Positions 54,311 through 62,432 of a DNA stretch of 64,000 bases are shown in pieces (position 1 is the first letter of the stretch; each line of letters starts with the position of its first letter). Below the pieces are notes generated by a model. The model was given only the letters and a program-made list of their open reading frames with translations, was not told where the DNA came from and ran no database searches. Origin of the DNA: JAKFDI01 sp044508835 (lineage in GTDB: Bacteria; Pseudomonadota; Gammaproteobacteria; Burkholderiales; Burkholderiaceae_C). Both the position numbers and the translations under genes were made by a program. The stretch lies in NCBI GenBank assembly GCA_044508835.1, contig JBIQHD010000006.1, forward strand, positions 1 to 64,000, given 5' to 3'.

Positions 54311-55264
54311 TCAAGCGCCGAGCACGGCGCCGGGCGCGAGCGGGCGCGCCTGGAGGAACTGCGCCGCGCCGACGCGCTTGCCGCCGGGGCGCTGCAGCTC
54401 GGTGATGCGCAGCGCCCCTTCCCCGCAGGCCACGGTGATGCCCTCGGCGCCGGCCGCGAGCACCGTGCCGGCCGGCGCGGCGGCCCCCGGCAGCGCCTGC
54501 GCCCGCCACAGCTTCACCGTCTCGCCGCCGATCACGCTGCTGGCCCCGGGGAACGGATCGAAGGCGCGGATGCGCCGCTCGATCGCGGCGGCCGGCAGCC
54601 GCCAGTCGACCGCCGCTTCGGACTTCTCGATCTTGTGCGCATAGGTCACGCCGTCGGCCGGCTGCGGCGTGGCCGCCAGCGGGCCGCGGGCCGCGGCCTG
54701 CAGCACCTCGACCACGAGGCGCGCGCCCAGGTCGGCCAGCCGGTCGTGCAGCCGCGCGGTGGTGTCGTCCGGCGCGATGTCCACCGCCTCGGCCCGCAGC
54801 ATGGCGCCGGTGTCCAGCCCCGCGTCCATCTGCATGAGGGTGATGCCGGTGCGCGCGTCGCCGGCCTCGATGGCGCGGTGGATCGGCGCGGCGCCGCGCC
54901 AGCGCGGCAGCAGCGAGGCATGGATGTTCAGGCAGCCCAGGCGCGGCAGCGCCAGCACCCACGGCGGCAGGAGGAGGCCGTAGGCGGCCACCACCAGCAC
55001 GTCGGGCCGCGCCGCCTCGAGCGCCTCGCGGGCCTGCGCCGCATCGCCCGGGAACTTGCCGTCCAGCCGCAGGCTGCGCGGCTGGGCCACCGGCAGGCCG
55101 TGCTGCAGCGCGAACGCCTTCACCGGCGAGGGCTGCAGTTGCAGGCCGCGCCCGGCGGGGCGGTCGGGCTGGGTCAGCACCAGCGGGATCTCGAAGCCGG
55201 CCGCGTGCAGGCGTGCCAGCGCGGCGCGCGCGAACTCGGGCGTTCCGGCGAAGGCGACGCGCAT
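54311..55264 (-). CDS. fmt: Methionyl-tRNA formyltransferase
   Basis: Fmt (317 residues) formylates initiator Met-tRNA using 10-formyl-THF. MRVAFAGTPEFARAALARL, the catalytic NIHASLLPRWRGAAPIHRAI and the loop GITLMQMDAGLDTGAML are present; the C-terminal OB-like domain binds tRNA. It follows def by 11 bases, the classic def-fmt operon. Its folate donor comes from the one-carbon genes encoded elsewhere in the window. Confidence 0.97.
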   Translation of the reverse strand: MRVAFAGTPEFARAALARLHAAGFEIPLVLTQPDRPAGRGLQLQPSPVKAFALQHGLPVAQPRSLRLDGKFPGDAAQAREALEAARPDVLVVAAYGLLLPPWVLALPRLGCLNIHASLLPRWRGAAPIHRAIEAGDARTGITLMQMDAGLDTGAMLRAEAVDIAPDDTTARLHDRLADLGARLVVEVLQAAARGPLAATPQPADGVTYAHKIEKSEAAVDWRLPAAAIERRIRAFDPFPGASSVIGGETVKLWRAQALPGAAAPAGTVLAAGAEGITVACGEGALRITELQRPGGKRVGAAQFLQARPLAPGAVLGA

Positions 55265-55275
55265 GGCGGCTTCGC

Positions 55276-55788
55276 TCAAGCCTTCTGCTCTTCCCGCGTC
55301 TTCTTGAGCATCTTGGTCTTGATGCGCTCGCGCTTGAGCGGGCTCAGGTACTCCACGAACACCTTGCCCAGCAGGTGGTCCATCTCGTGCTGCACGCACA
55401 CCGCGAGCAGGCCCTCGGCCTCGAACTCGTGGCTCTCGCCGCTGCGGTCGAGCGCGCGCACCCGCACGCGCGCATGGCGCGGCACCTTGTCGTAGATGGT
55501 GGGCACGGACAGGCAGCCTTCGTCGCCGAGGATCATCTCCTCGCTGGTCTCGATCAGCTCCGGGTTGATCAGCACCCGCGGGTGATTGCGCGTGTCGGAG
55601 GTGTCCATCACCAGCACGCGCTCGTGCACGTCGACCTGCGTCGCGGCCAGGCCCACGCCGTCGGCCTCGTACATGGTCTCCAGCATGTCGTCGACCAGCT
55701 GGCGGATGCGCGCATCGACGGTCTCGACCGGCTTGGCCACCGTGTGCAGGCGCGGATCGGGGTAGCGAAGGATGTTCAAACGTGCCAT
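55276..55788 (-). CDS. def: Peptide deformylase
   Basis: Def (170 residues) removes the formyl group from nascent proteins. GVGLAATQVDVHERVLV (motif 1), EGCLSVP (motif 2) and QHEMDHLLGKVFVEYLS (motif 3 with HExxH metal site) are intact. The start MARLNILRYPDPRL at 55788 is chosen; a longer frame to 55845 has no support. It heads def-fmt-htpX and is divergent from the LysM gene across a 245-base spacer. Confidence 0.97.
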   Translation of the reverse strand: MARLNILRYPDPRLHTVAKPVETVDARIRQLVDDMLETMYEADGVGLAATQVDVHERVLVMDTSDTRNHPRVLINPELIETSEEMILGDEGCLSVPTIYDKVPRHARVRVRALDRSGESHEFEAEGLLAVCVQHEMDHLLGKVFVEYLSPLKRERIKTKMLKKTREEQKA

Positions 55789-55897
55789 TGGTAAGCGGAG
55801 GTTTCGCCGCGTCGGCTGTGCGCAACCACTGTGGAACGCGAGCAACGGGTAGTGGCGTGACAGGTCTCACACACTGGCGCGCACACGCCCGATTTCA

Positions 55898-55926
55898 TTG
55901 CGATATCAAGGGTTTAACGGCAGAAT
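55898..55926 (+). promoter_or_regulatory. Candidate promoter of the LysM gene
   Basis: TTGCGA (55898-55903) and CAGAAT (55921-55926) are separated by exactly 17 bases in the def/LysM divergent spacer. It would give a 5' leader of about 100 bases. Only sequence supports it. Confidence 0.4.
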
Positions 55927-56033
55927 CTGTGAAACTGATTGAGCATTTTCGCCGAATTGCGGCGCCATCCGGCGCAGCCGGCCACAACAACCCCACCGCG
56001 CGAGGACAGCCGCGCGACCGGAGACTCAAGCCG

Positions 56034-57212
56034 ATGACGCGTCGCACTCCTTCCGCTCTTTCCTACGCCATCGTCAGCGGTCTCGGCTCCCTCGGCGTGG
56101 CGCTCGCCGCGCTCGTCCCGGCCACCGCGTCGGCCGTCAACTATCCCATCACGAGCCAGCAGCGCAGCACCGCGCAGAAGGTGGCGCAGGCGGGCGTGCC
56201 GCTGTCCGAGCTCGCGGCCGACGCGCCCGACACCTACACCGTCAAGCGCGGCGACACGCTGTGGGACATCTCCAAGCTCTTCCTGAAGAGCCCCTGGCGC
56301 TGGCCCGAGCTGTGGGGCATGAACCTCGAGCAGATCCGCAACCCGCACCTGATCTATCCGGGGCAGGTGCTGTACCTCGAGAAGTCGGACGGCTTCGCGC
56401 GCCTGCGCATGGGCCGCGGCGTGGGCGAGCCGTCCCACACGGTCAAGCTGTCGCCGCGGGTGCGCGCCTCGCAGCTCGGCGACGGCGCCATCGCCTCGAT
56501 CCCGTTCCACCTGATCGAGCCCTTCCTCAACGAAGCCGTCATCTTCGACGAGAACGCGCTGGCGACCGCGCCGCGCATCGTCGCCGCCCAGGAAGGCCGG
56601 GTGAACCTCGGCCGCGGCGACACCGCCTACGTGCGCGGCGAGCGCGCGGGCGACACGGCGTTCCGCATCTTCCGCGAGCCGCGCGCGCTGAAGGATCCGA
56701 CGTCCGGCGAGGTGCTCGGCTACGAGGCCGCCTACGTCGGCGCCGCCGACTTCGTGCGCCAGGCGCCCGACGCGACCAGCGCCGACGGCAAGCCCCAGGT
56801 CGTGCCGGCCACTTTCGTGATCACCAGCACGCGCCAGGAGGCCAACATCGGCGACCGGCTGTCGCCCGTGCCGCCGCGCGAGTTCACCAACTACGCGCCG
56901 CACGCGCCGGCCTCGTCGATCGACGGCCGCATCGTGTCGATCTACGGCGACGCGCTCACCGCGGGCCAGAACCAGATCGTGGCGCTGAACAAGGGCACGC
57001 GGGACGGCGTCGAGCGCGGCCACGTGTTCGCCCTGTGGCGCGACGGCCAGGTGATGCGCGACCGCACCGATCCCGAACGGGCGACGATGAAGCTGCCCAA
57101 CGAGCGCCACGGCATGCTGTTCGTCTTCCGCGTGTTCGACCGCATGTCCTATGCGCTCATCCTGTCGGCGCAAAGCCCGGTCAGCCCGGGCGACCGCTTC
57201 ACGCAGCCCTGA
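56034..57212 (+). CDS. LysM peptidoglycan-binding domain protein
   Basis: This 392-residue exported protein has a signal peptide (LGVALAALVPATASA) and one LysM domain (about 68-118) with YTVKRGDTLWDISKLFLKSPWRWPELWGMN and NPHLIYPGQVLYL. The rest (about 125-392) has no recognised domain but several short repeats of beta-rich character. LysM binds peptidoglycan, so the protein is probably periplasmic. GGAG lies upstream of the ATG. It precedes dprA and smg in the usual betaproteobacterial order. Confidence 0.93.
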   Translation: MTRRTPSALSYAIVSGLGSLGVALAALVPATASAVNYPITSQQRSTAQKVAQAGVPLSELAADAPDTYTVKRGDTLWDISKLFLKSPWRWPELWGMNLEQIRNPHLIYPGQVLYLEKSDGFARLRMGRGVGEPSHTVKLSPRVRASQLGDGAIASIPFHLIEPFLNEAVIFDENALATAPRIVAAQEGRVNLGRGDTAYVRGERAGDTAFRIFREPRALKDPTSGEVLGYEAAYVGAADFVRQAPDATSADGKPQVVPATFVITSTRQEANIGDRLSPVPPREFTNYAPHAPASSIDGRIVSIYGDALTAGQNQIVALNKGTRDGVERGHVFALWRDGQVMRDRTDPERATMKLPNERHGMLFVFRVFDRMSYALILSAQSPVSPGDRFTQP

Positions 57213-57238
57213 GCGCGGCGGCGCCGACCACGCCCGCC

Positions 57239-58357
57239 GTGATCGAGCGCGACGAACTGGCCGCCTGGCTGCGGCTGCTCGAGACACCCGGCGTCGGCCG
57301 TGACACGGCGCGGCGCCTGCTCGCCGCCTTCGGCTCGCCCGAGCGCGTGTTCGAGGCGCCGGCGCCCGCGCTGCGCGAGGTCGTCGGCACGGCTGTCGCG
57401 AACGCGCTCGCCCGGCCCGGGCCCGGCCTCGATGCCCTGGTCGACGCCACGCTGGCGTGGCTCGCGCAGGGCGGCGACGCCGACGGCGCGCGCACCATCC
57501 TCACCATCGGTGACGCGGCCTACCCGCGCACGCTGCTCGAAGCACCCGACCCGCCGCTGCTGCTGTACTGCCGCGGACGCATCGAGTGGCTGCAGGCCCC
57601 GGCGATCGCGATCGTCGGCAGCCGCCACCCCACGCGCCAGGGTGAGGACCATGCGCGCGCCTTCGCGGCGCAGCTGAGCCGCGCCGGGCTGACGGTGGTG
57701 TCGGGCCTGGCGCTCGGCATCGACGGCGCGGCGCACGACGGGGCGCTGGAAGGCCCGGGCCGCACGGTGGCCGTGGTCGGCACGGGGCTCGACCGCCTCT
57801 ATCCGCCGCGCCACGCGGCCCTGGCGCGGCGCATCGCGGCCGACGGCCTGCTGGTCAGCGAGTTCGCCCTCGGCACCCCGCCGCTCGCGCAGAACTTCCC
57901 GCAGCGCAACCGCATCATCGCGGGGCTCGGGCGCGGCACGCTGGTCGTCGAGGCGGCCTTGCGCTCGGGCTCGCTGATCACGGCCCGCCTGGCCAGCGAG
58001 GCCGGCCGCGAGGTCTTCGCGATCCCCGGCTCCATCCATTCGCCGCAGTCGCGCGGCTGCCATGCGCTGATCAAGCAGGGCGCGAAGCTGGTCGAGTGCG
58101 CCGAGGACGTGCTCGAAGAGCTCCGGTTCGACGTGCCGGCGCGCGCGGCGCCCGCCCCCGAGCCGGCGGCCGGCGGCGACGGCGACGGCGACCCGCTGCT
58201 CGACGCGCTCGGCTTCGACCCGGTCTCGCTCGATGTCCTGGTCGCCCGCACCGGCGAGTCGCCCGCCGTCCTGGGCGCGCGGCTGCTCGAGCTGGAGCTG
58301 TCGGGCGAGGTGGCCCGCCTGCCCGGCCAGCTGTTCCAGCGCATCGGCCGCGCGTGA
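57239..58357 (+). CDS. dprA: DNA-processing protein DprA
   Basis: DprA (372 residues) loads RecA on incoming single-stranded DNA in transformation. A SAM-like N-terminal region (ELAAWLRLLETPGVGRDTARRLLAAFG) leads to the Rossmann-like DprA domain with VGSRHPTRQGEDHARAFAAQL, VSGLALGIDGAAHDGAL, FPQRNRIIAGL and VVEAALRSGSLITA. A C-terminal winged helix (about 315-372) follows. GTG at 57239 is the first plausible start; upstream codons overlap the LysM stop and include no ATG. Natural transformation is suggested but not shown. Confidence 0.94.
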   Translation: MIERDELAAWLRLLETPGVGRDTARRLLAAFGSPERVFEAPAPALREVVGTAVANALARPGPGLDALVDATLAWLAQGGDADGARTILTIGDAAYPRTLLEAPDPPLLLYCRGRIEWLQAPAIAIVGSRHPTRQGEDHARAFAAQLSRAGLTVVSGLALGIDGAAHDGALEGPGRTVAVVGTGLDRLYPPRHAALARRIAADGLLVSEFALGTPPLAQNFPQRNRIIAGLGRGTLVVEAALRSGSLITARLASEAGREVFAIPGSIHSPQSRGCHALIKQGAKLVECAEDVLEELRFDVPARAAPAPEPAAGGDGDGDPLLDALGFDPVSLDVLVARTGESPAVLGARLLELELSGEVARLPGQLFQRIGRA

Positions 58358-58391
58358 GCGCCCCCGCCCGGCCGCCCGAAGGGGCGCTCGC

Positions 58392-58424
58392 GTCCCTCCT
58401 GGAGGGACCCGCGAAGCGGAGGGT
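58392..58424 (+). repeat. Intergenic hairpin family member E
   Basis: GTCCCTCC and GGAGGGAC (58392-58408) form a palindrome, followed by CCGC-GAA-GCGG (58409-58419) and a purine-rich tail. This is the short GAA-loop module of copies C and F, in the dprA-smg gap. Confidence 0.5.
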
Positions 58425-58501
58425 GCACAGTGAGCCGCCCGGAGCGGTAAGACGCCCCGCGGGACGGTGTCTTTCGCACGGGACGGGACAGGCCGCTGGG
58501 G

Positions 58502-58507
58502 TATAGT
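58502..58507 (+). promoter_or_regulatory. Possible smg -10 box just before the ATG
   Basis: TATAGT ends six bases before the smg ATG (58514), so a start at normal distance would give a leaderless message. No good -35 and no ribosome-binding site are visible. Confidence 0.3.
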
Positions 58508-58513
58508 GAATTC

Positions 58514-58966
58514 ATGTTCGACGTGCTCGTGTACCTGTACGAAAACTACTGGCGACCCGACGCCTGCCCCGACCACGCCCAGCTGACCCGCAAGCTGTCG
58601 TCGGTGGGGTTCGAATCGGACGAGATCCAGGAGGCACTGTCGTGGCTCGAGGGCCTGGCCGGCGCGGCCGGGTCCTACGTCGGCGCCCAGGGCGGCGACA
58701 GCCTGCGCGTGTACTCGGCCGCCGAGCACGAGCACCTGGGCGAAGCCTCGATCGGCTTCATCAGCTTCCTCGCGTCCGCCGGGGTCCTGCCGCCGCCGAT
58801 GCTCGAGATGGTCATCGATCGCGCGCTCGCCATCCCGGGCGGCCCGATCGACCTCGAAGACCTGAAGATCATCGTGCTGATGGTCTTCTGGAGCCTCGGC
58901 GAGGAGCCCGACGCGCTCATCCTCGACGAGCTCTTCGTGGACGAGGAAGACCGCCTGATCCACTGA
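58514..58966 (+). CDS. smg: Smg family protein (DUF494)
   Basis: Smg (150 residues) is a small acidic cytoplasmic protein found next to dprA in many proteobacteria. MFDVLVYLYENYWRPDACPD opens the family; ELSWLEGLxx-type helices and the acidic end ILDELFVDEEDRLIH follow. Its function is not established. In many genomes topA follows smg, but here a terminator and the DUF1631 gene come next. Its start lies on a TATAGT box, which raises the option of a leaderless transcript. Confidence 0.93.
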   Translation: MFDVLVYLYENYWRPDACPDHAQLTRKLSSVGFESDEIQEALSWLEGLAGAAGSYVGAQGGDSLRVYSAAEHEHLGEASIGFISFLASAGVLPPPMLEMVIDRALAIPGGPIDLEDLKIIVLMVFWSLGEEPDALILDELFVDEEDRLIH

Positions 58967-58993
58967 GCGGCTGCGCCCGCCTCTCCTGCGCCA

Positions 58994-59017
58994 GGCCGCC
59001 CATCGGGCGGCCTTTTT
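58994..59017 (+). terminator. Rho-independent terminator of smg
   Basis: GGCCGCCC (58994-59001) pairs with GGGCGGCC (59005-59012) around ATC, followed by TTTTT. It lies between convergent smg and the DUF1631 gene and may serve both. Confidence 0.9.
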
Positions 59018-59032
59018 CGTCGCGCGGGCGGC

Positions 59033-61327
59033 TCAGTGCAGCAGCCGGCTCGGGTCGACGTCGAGCTTGGCCAGCGCGCTGCGCGTGGCGCGCACCGTGA
59101 GCGATTCGTCCTGCGCCGGCACCAGCAGCCCCGCCTGCAGGAAGGCCGCGAGCCGGTGCTGCTGGAACAGGATGCCGCGGCCCTGCGGCGAGACGAACAG
59201 CGTGAGCTGCCGGCGCAGGCCCTGCCAGGCGAGCTGGACGGCCTCGTTGCGGCCGCGGTAGTCCAGCATGTACCAGCTGCCCACGTGCAGCTCGCGCGCC
59301 CAGGACAGCATCGCCGGCGTGGGCATCGAGCCGCCTTCGCCGACGACCTCGAGCTCGGAGCTTTCGTGGCCCGACAGGTCGAGCACCAGCGACTCGTCGA
59401 TCTCGACGTCCTGCGCGTCGGGCAGCAGCTCTTCCAGCGTCTCGAGCCGCGCCATCAGCTCGTCGAGCCGGTCGGTCGGGATCGCCGCCGCCTTGGCCGT
59501 GAAGGCCGCGGCGAGGGAATTGTTCAGGCGCTGCACGTGCTCGTCCTGCTTCTGCGCCGACAGCCCGGCGTTCTGCATGCCGTCGCGCAGCAGCTTGAGC
59601 AGCGGCGGCAGGCGGCGGATCACCTCGGCGCGCTCCTCGCGCGAGACCTTGGCGCTCGCCGACCAGATGAGGTCGGCGGCGGCCTTCTTCATCGTGCGCG
59701 TCTCTTCGCTGTTGCGCCCGGCCTTCACCGCCGTCATCGCCAGCACGTCGGCCCACACCTGGAACAGGAACTCGCGCACGCCTTCCTGCACCGGCACCTC
59801 GTTGAGCATCTTGCGCAGCTCGATCGTGTACTGGATGGCCAGCGTCTCGCGCTGCTCGACCTGCTGCGCGAGCGACACGCCCTTGCGCGAGGCCTCGTTC
59901 TCGTTGCGGAAGTAGTTCTCGAGGAACTTCTCGAACTCCGTCAGCACGGTCTGGAACACGCGCCGGCCGGTGTCGGGATAGGCTTCGACCACCTGCACCA
60001 CGCGCTTGATCTCCTTTTCGAGCAGGTCGCCGGCGTGCGCGGCGGCGTCGAAGCCCATGACGCAGGCGCCCATGCGGTCGATCAGGCGGCGCGCCGGATG
60101 GTCGGTGGTGGCGAAGAAATCCGGCTCGCTGATGGCTACGCGCAGCACCGGCATCTGCAGCCGCGCGAACCACACGCGCACGGCGGCGGGAATGCGCTCT
60201 TCGGTGAGGATGCTCTGGAACAGCAGCGCGACGATCTCGATGGTGGCGCGCTCGACCGGCGTCTCGGCCGCCTGCTTCAGCGCCTGCTTGCGCTGGTGCA
60301 GTTCCTCGAGCAGCGCCGGCGTGCTCAGCACGGCATCGGCCGGGCCTGCCGCACGGCCCGGGGGCGGCGGCACGAGGCGCTTGGCGATGCCGGTCTGCGC
60401 ATCGGCGATCGCGGCCGACAGCGAGGCCGAGGCGGGCCGCGGCACGGTGTTGGCGAACTGCGGCAGCTGCCGCCCGATCAGGCGGTTGAGGCGGCCGAGC
60501 ACGGCATCGGCATGGTCGGCACCGCGCACGAGCGCATCGGTGCGGGTCATCAGCCGCGTCTCGTCGTGCACCTCGCCCGCGGCGGCGCCCGGCGCGGCGG
60601 CCGCGCCGGAATGCACGAAGCCGCCGGTGCCCGAGGCCTGCGGCGCACTCGCGCTCCAGGCGGCATTGCGGCTGCGGCGGATGAAGGGCCGCAGGTCGAT
60701 CTCGGGCGCCACGCGGCGCTGGATGAGCCAGCGGTTGGTCTCGTGGTAGGCCTCTTCGGCGAACAGCGAGATCTCGTCGTGCAGCACCGGCTGCAGGATC
60801 TTCCAGGCGTCGTGGCTCAGGCCGGCGGTGCGCCATGCGCTGGTGAGGACGCGGGCGAAGACGTGGGGCCGCAGCACGTCGTTCGGATCGAGCTCCTCGC
60901 GGCCCTCGAGCACGGTCATGCGCGAGCGCAGGTCGGTGAACTCCCAGGACGCACGGTCCATCATCGCCAGCGCCAGCCGCGAGCTGAGGATCTCGGTCTC
61001 GATGGTGTCGTTGTCGACGAGCGTGAGGCCGCCGCGGCTCGACGGGCTGGGCAGATCGCTCGGGCGCACGGCCGACACCGTGCCGCTGTGCAGCGCCTGC
61101 CGCAGCAGGTCGGTGGCGGCGCGAAGCCACGCCGGCGTTGCCTTGGACAGGTCCTGCACCAGGTCGCGGCGGCGCGCCATGACCGCCGGTTCAGCCACCT
61201 GCGACACCAGGATCCGGGCGCCCTGGTTGGCCGCCTCGACCACACTGGGCAGACCGTTGATCAGCCCCTCGACATAGGACCGCCTCGCCTGCGCGGCCAG
61301 TGCCATCGAGTTGGCGTCGGTCGGCAT
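59033..61327 (-). CDS. DUF1631 family protein
   Basis: This 764-residue cytoplasmic protein is long, largely helical and has the family landmarks: an N-terminal helical section, a central DxxxR-rich region (EIVALLFQSILTEERIPAAVRVWFARLQMPVLRVAISEPDFFATTDHPARRLIDRMG) and a PilZ-like C-terminal part with GSWYMLDYRGRNEAVQLAWQG and LFVSPQGRGILFQQHRL. Some members are misannotated as thymidine phosphorylase. The PilZ-like end hints at cyclic-di-GMP binding, but the RxxxR and DxSxxG motifs are not obvious. It is convergent with smg and lies upstream of nothing else in the leftward secD-secF run except secF. Confidence 0.88.
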   Translation of the reverse strand: MPTDANSMALAAQARRSYVEGLINGLPSVVEAANQGARILVSQVAEPAVMARRRDLVQDLSKATPAWLRAATDLLRQALHSGTVSAVRPSDLPSPSSRGGLTLVDNDTIETEILSSRLALAMMDRASWEFTDLRSRMTVLEGREELDPNDVLRPHVFARVLTSAWRTAGLSHDAWKILQPVLHDEISLFAEEAYHETNRWLIQRRVAPEIDLRPFIRRSRNAAWSASAPQASGTGGFVHSGAAAAPGAAAGEVHDETRLMTRTDALVRGADHADAVLGRLNRLIGRQLPQFANTVPRPASASLSAAIADAQTGIAKRLVPPPPGRAAGPADAVLSTPALLEELHQRKQALKQAAETPVERATIEIVALLFQSILTEERIPAAVRVWFARLQMPVLRVAISEPDFFATTDHPARRLIDRMGACVMGFDAAAHAGDLLEKEIKRVVQVVEAYPDTGRRVFQTVLTEFEKFLENYFRNENEASRKGVSLAQQVEQRETLAIQYTIELRKMLNEVPVQEGVREFLFQVWADVLAMTAVKAGRNSEETRTMKKAAADLIWSASAKVSREERAEVIRRLPPLLKLLRDGMQNAGLSAQKQDEHVQRLNNSLAAAFTAKAAAIPTDRLDELMARLETLEELLPDAQDVEIDESLVLDLSGHESSELEVVGEGGSMPTPAMLSWARELHVGSWYMLDYRGRNEAVQLAWQGLRRQLTLFVSPQGRGILFQQHRLAAFLQAGLLVPAQDESLTVRATRSALAKLDVDPSRLLH

Positions 61328-61366
61328 GGGTGTGTGAGTACTCGCGGGAGTGGATCCGCCGGGACT

Positions 61367-62398
61367 CTACACCACGGCCCCCGCGTTGGGATCGTCCGGG
61401 TCGATCTCCTTGGAGCTCGGCTTGGCCAGGTCCTCGCGCTTCACGCCGAGCCACTTGGCGATGGCGGCGGCGACGAACACCGACGAATAGATGCCGAAGC
61501 AGATGCCGATGGTCAGCGCCATGGCGAAGTAGTGCAGCGTCGGGCCGCCGAAGAAGAACATCGACAGCACCACCATCTGCGTGCTGCCGTGCGTGATGAT
61601 GGTGCGGCTGATGGTGCTCGTGATCGCATGGTCGATCACCTGCTCGGTGTCGAGCTTGCGGTAGCGCCGGAAGGCCTCGCGGATCCGGTCGAAGATGACC
61701 ACCGACTCGTTCACCGAGTAGCCCAGCACGGCCAGCACCGCCGCCAGCACGGAGAGCGAGAACTCCCACTGGAAGAAGGCGAAGAAGCCGAGGATGATGA
61801 CCACGTCGTGCAGGTTGGCGATGATGCCCGCCACGCCGAACTTCCACTCGAAGCGGAAGGCGAGGTAGATCATGATGCCGATCACGACGAAGGCGAGCGC
61901 CTTGGCGCCGTCCTCGGCGAGCTCGCGCCCGACCTGCGGGCCGACGAACTCGGTGCGCTTGAGCTCGATCGGCTCCGCGCCGGCGGGCGTCTGGCACACC
62001 GGCTTGCCCACCGACTGGCCCTCGTCCGTCAGCATGCGCGTGGACACGGTGCCGCCCTCGACGCGGCACAGCTCGCCGAAGACGCGGCCGACGACCTCGT
62101 CCTGCTTCACGCCTTCCCGCGTCTGCAGGCGGATCAGCACGTCGCGCGAGCTGCCGAAGTTCTGCACCTGCACTTCGCTGAAGTCCAGCGTCTCGACGGT
62201 GGACCGCACCTTCCCGATGTCGGCCGTCTGCGCGTAGGCCGTCTCGATCACCGTGCCGCCGGTGAACTCGATCGACAGGTGCAGGCCGCGCGTCACCAGG
62301 AAGAACACCGCCGCGGCGAAGGTGAGGAACGAGATGACGTTGAACACCAGCGCATGCCGCATGAACGGGATGTCGCGTCGGATCCGGAAGAACTCCAT
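61367..62398 (-). CDS. secF: Protein translocase subunit SecF
   Basis: SecF (343 residues) is the inner-membrane partner of SecD that drives late translocation with the proton gradient. An N-terminal helix, a periplasmic P4 domain with LSIEFTGGTVIETAYA, and a second block of five helices are present; the conserved LGYSVNESVVIFDRIRE is the family motif. It lies 34 bases after secD, the standard secD-secF order. The C-terminal tail is acidic and short. Confidence 0.97.
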   Translation of the reverse strand: MEFFRIRRDIPFMRHALVFNVISFLTFAAAVFFLVTRGLHLSIEFTGGTVIETAYAQTADIGKVRSTVETLDFSEVQVQNFGSSRDVLIRLQTREGVKQDEVVGRVFGELCRVEGGTVSTRMLTDEGQSVGKPVCQTPAGAEPIELKRTEFVGPQVGRELAEDGAKALAFVVIGIMIYLAFRFEWKFGVAGIIANLHDVVIILGFFAFFQWEFSLSVLAAVLAVLGYSVNESVVIFDRIREAFRRYRKLDTEQVIDHAITSTISRTIITHGSTQMVVLSMFFFGGPTLHYFAMALTIGICFGIYSSVFVAAAIAKWLGVKREDLAKPSSKEIDPDDPNAGAVV

Positions 62399-62432
62399 GT
62401 CTGCCCCTGTGTTGCTGCGTCGCGCGGGCCGC

